This document shows, piece by piece, positions 61,761 through 64,000 of a stretch of DNA of 64,000 nucleotides. The notes under the pieces are model-generated. The model ran no database searches and was not told where the DNA came from. It saw nothing but the letters and a program-made list of their open reading frames with translations. Both the position numbers and the translations under genes were made by a program. Numbering within the stretch: position 1 is the first letter of the stretch; every line of letters starts with the position of its first letter. Source of the DNA: Warburgia ugandensis (taxonomy: Eukaryota; Streptophyta; Magnoliopsida; Canellales; Canellaceae). The stretch is taken from contig CP141139.1 of the NCBI GenBank assembly GCA_035236585.1, positions 36,279,217 to 36,343,216 on the forward strand, given 5' to 3'.

Positions 61761-62032
61761 TTGAATAGTTACTACATTATTTGAACAATTGAATTTTTTA
61801 TATTAAAAATAAAAATTTGTTGAAGCTTCTATTTGTGCCACTAAGCTTAAAAGGCCTTTGCTTGCAGAGAGTATGATCTTAACGATGATTTATAGGAGAG
61901 AATGCAACTATTCTTACTCATAATTTGCATGAATTACTAATACACACACACAAGCAAAGAATTACAAAGTAAATCACTCATACTCACTACTATATTAAAT
62001 CTCTGAAAAAAGGAATAAGACAAACACACGCG

Positions 62033-62175
62033 AGCAAAGAATTACAAAGTAAATCACTCATACTCACTACTATATTAAATCTCTAAAAAAAGGAATAAGA
62101 CGGTGTTCAAACTTGTAACCAACTATACTGAAATGCGAACTTTATTTACGACCAACTAGGCTTGACATTTGTTGA
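62033..62175 (-). mobile_element. tRNA-derived SINE-like element, family 2, copy 3
   Basis: Minus strand: AAGCCTAGTTGG (62152-62163), gap of 37 nt, AAGTTTGAAC (62105-62114), then the same body as copy 2. It exists as part of the tandem duplication, so it is not an independent insertion. A 5'-truncated repeat of its 3' part sits at 61953-62020. Confidence 0.6.
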
Positions 62176-62661
62176 ACAGTTACTAAATTATTTGAACAAT
62201 TGAATTTTTTTTAATAAAAATAAAAATTACTCATGTCCTGAATTTATCCAGCTAAAGGAGAATTACCTTAATCACTCATTATATTATCGTATAATGGTTG
62301 TAAACTTCAATACATGGATATTCAAAATTTCTTTTAAAAAAATGATTTAACATCCAAATATTCCCGAATATTTTTTATATTTCCTTTTCCGAGTTATTCC
62401 GGAATCAAAACATTGTGAACTATGTGCTGGACTACATTATGAGTACGAAAAATACCATTTGGCTTCAACTTGTCACCTGTTAAATACAAAATGATAATGG
62501 CACTCCCATCTCCATTTTGCATCTAAATACCTATTTAATATCAACAGCTAATTCTGAAAATGTTTAATAAATTAAGTGTGACTGCATGTCATTTCTCTTT
62601 TAAAAGATGTTTAATTAGATAATTACTTTTTTTCTTTTTATTTCTAAATAGATATTAGAAG

Positions 62662-62800
62662 GGAACCTTTGCAAAACGATAGAGTTGTTGTCGTGTGACC
62701 TAACCTTCAGGCCATAGGTTCTTGGCATAGAAACAACCTCTTAAAAAAATGCAAGATAAGACTAGATATCCGCCCCTTCCATGAACTGCCTATAAATAGG
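62662..62800 (+). mobile_element. Au-like SINE, fourth copy, most degraded
   Basis: Plus strand: AGTTGTTGTCGTGTGACCT, AGGCCATAGGTTCTTGGCAT, AGAAACAACCTCTT, ATGCAAGATAAGACTAG and CCGCCCCTTCC, then similarity ends. Same order as the other three. No target duplication visible. Confidence 0.75.
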
Positions 62801-64000
62801 TCATTTATGTTGTTACTGTCATTGCTTGTTTTCGAAGATTTATGCAACTCCGGCCGCAGTTAGGCATATTAATTTTCGTTAATTCTGGTCTAATATATAT
62901 GCCCATTAATGTCTGGTGAGGAAGGATATCTGGATCTCATGTCATCTACAGCAAGGGTTTGGAAATTAGGGTTTAGTCACTTGATCCACTAGTGATATTG
63001 TTCTTATTTTTTTTGCCTGTCCAACTAGGTATATTGATTAGATTTAAAGATATTCTTAGATAATATTTACTATTTTTTGCCTATGGATTTTGTGTGTGCT
63101 TGGAGAAATAAGTCTTGTTAATTAACTGAAAAAGATTTCGACTTTTGTGGTGTTTTTCCATCCAGAAATCTGCACCCTTGATTGCCCAAAATTCCCAAAA
63201 TATAGAGCCAATAAATTTGTCAAAATATACAGTGGCCCAATTGTAAGGTGTGGATTGAATTCATGTTCAACAAGTAGGAGGAAAATTGTAATGTGATAGA
63301 TGGGCGTACTTTACCAAGAAAATCTGAGCGGAAATGAATGCCAGTGGTGCCCACCATTCAAATTTCCAAAATTTGGTCTAATAGTCGGCCTTGATTTTGA
63401 CGTGCCGTGCCCCCTATGTCTTTCTCATGGATTGCCTAATTTCCAGCTTTGTCTTTTTCTTTTTTTCAAGGCAAGCAGATTTTTATGAATAACCCTAAGT
63501 CGCAACTTGAACCCATGACCTAGCACAGAAATGCCTTTCCTTACGCTTTTCTAAAATTAATCTACCTTTCATAAGAGAGAAATTTTCTAAATGATTTATT
63601 TGGTGATGGATGTAGATTATTGCTTCTTCATTATCTATCACTTCCTTTAAAACCCATGAATATAAGAAGATTTTGCAGATGGGTTGACTCTTTATCTTTC
63701 TTTTTTTCTAAATATGGGGGTGGATCCCACCTATTTAATTACTCAAACTATGTATCTGATGAGACCTACTATAGATCATTGATGGCATAAAAATTTGACC
63801 TTGTCTAAAGACCGTAATGGTGTGGCTTTTTTCTTTTCTTTTAAAGAATGGTTAAGAATATTTATTTTGGTTCAAAATTAAAAGCACTCAAGGATTGGTA
63901 ATGCACTCTAGTGTAATATATGATACCCACCAATCAAGCCGTTAAAGACTGCTTGTAAGCTATTAATAATATAATAATATAGAATAATTGAATACAAATA
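62801..64000. other. Intergenic DNA, no gene recognised
   Basis: AT-rich. A segment around 63505-63520 (minus strand GGTCATGGGTTCAAGTT) resembles a box B or SINE remnant, but no box A partner is secure. Confidence 0.35.

Larger units (their letters stand above)
61473..62230. repeat. Tandem duplication (about 350-bp offset) carrying SINE-like copies
   Basis: Unit 1 starts at 61473 and unit 2 at 61823, both with AAGCTTCTA-TTGTGCCACTAAG. Both continue with AGGCCTTTGCT, GATTTATAGGAGAGAATG, CTCATAATTTGCATGA, then the SINE-like part and an end of AACAATTGAATTTTTT and AAAATAAAAATT. Unit 2 contains a further 80-bp internal duplication: AGCAAAGAATTAC at 61953 and again at 62033, each followed by the same 60-70 bp up to GGAATAAGAC. 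Confidence 0.92.

Noticed and set aside
1-64000. Search for a novel multi-gene system (cluster, operon-like set, viral insertion, organelle DNA)
   Set aside because: Only two conserved unlinked genes, one decayed peptide locus and repeats are visible. No viral or organellar gene blocks were recognised.

Overview
This is a 64 kb stretch of nuclear DNA from a flowering plant. The signs are spliceosomal introns with plant-like GT..AG borders, two conserved plant genes, plant-type retrotransposons (Ty1/copia, Ty3/gypsy, L1 and RTE LINEs, tRNA-derived SINEs), foldback MITEs and many GA/CT microsatellites. I cannot name the species. It is gene-poor: two confidently recognised genes sit near the two ends and about 45 kb of decayed repeats lies between them.

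Layout. 1-7 kb: the 3' third of a TTC27-type TPR protein gene (+ strand, six exons, upstream exons outside the window), with a 353-bp Mutator-like foldback element in one intron. 7-10 kb: intergenic DNA ending in a 5'-truncated RTE-clade LINE (- strand). 11.6-12.4 kb: a two-exon locus for a defensin-like cysteine-rich peptide that seems to have lost its signal peptide beside a long GA microsatellite, followed by a relic of the C-terminus of a second copy. 12.4-15.4 kb: duplicated CT-rich DNA, a 45-bp minisatellite and a diverged duplication of about 390 bp. 18.8-20.7 kb: a TATA-like box and an 860-bp pyrimidine tract that may be a retroelement leader. 23-28 kb: an Au-like SINE with a perfect 19-bp target duplication, a gypsy gag relic and a Ty1/copia relic running from primer-binding site to the start of RT. 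30.0 and 40.5 kb: two more foldback MITEs. 32.5 kb: a SINE-like element. 38-40 kb: an L1 LINE relic. 42-51 kb: two more Au-like SINEs, a second RTE fragment, a tRNA-like relic and a second copia relic whose YVDD motif has decayed. 55.0-59.3 kb: a GTL1-type double-trihelix transcription factor gene (- strand, three exons, 763 residues) with CpG-richer flanks. 61.5-62.8 kb: a local tandem duplication carrying the same SINE-like element, then a fourth Au-like SINE.

The two genes have no visible functional link. TTC27 is a housekeeping TPR protein. GTL1-type factors control cell size, endoreduplication and stomatal or root-hair growth. I found no defence island, gene cluster or other multi-gene system. 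The points most worth a second look are the possible undescribed SINE family with evenly spaced A/B boxes, the decayed defensin-like locus, the 45-bp minisatellite, and the 47-nt intron in the GTL1 gene.
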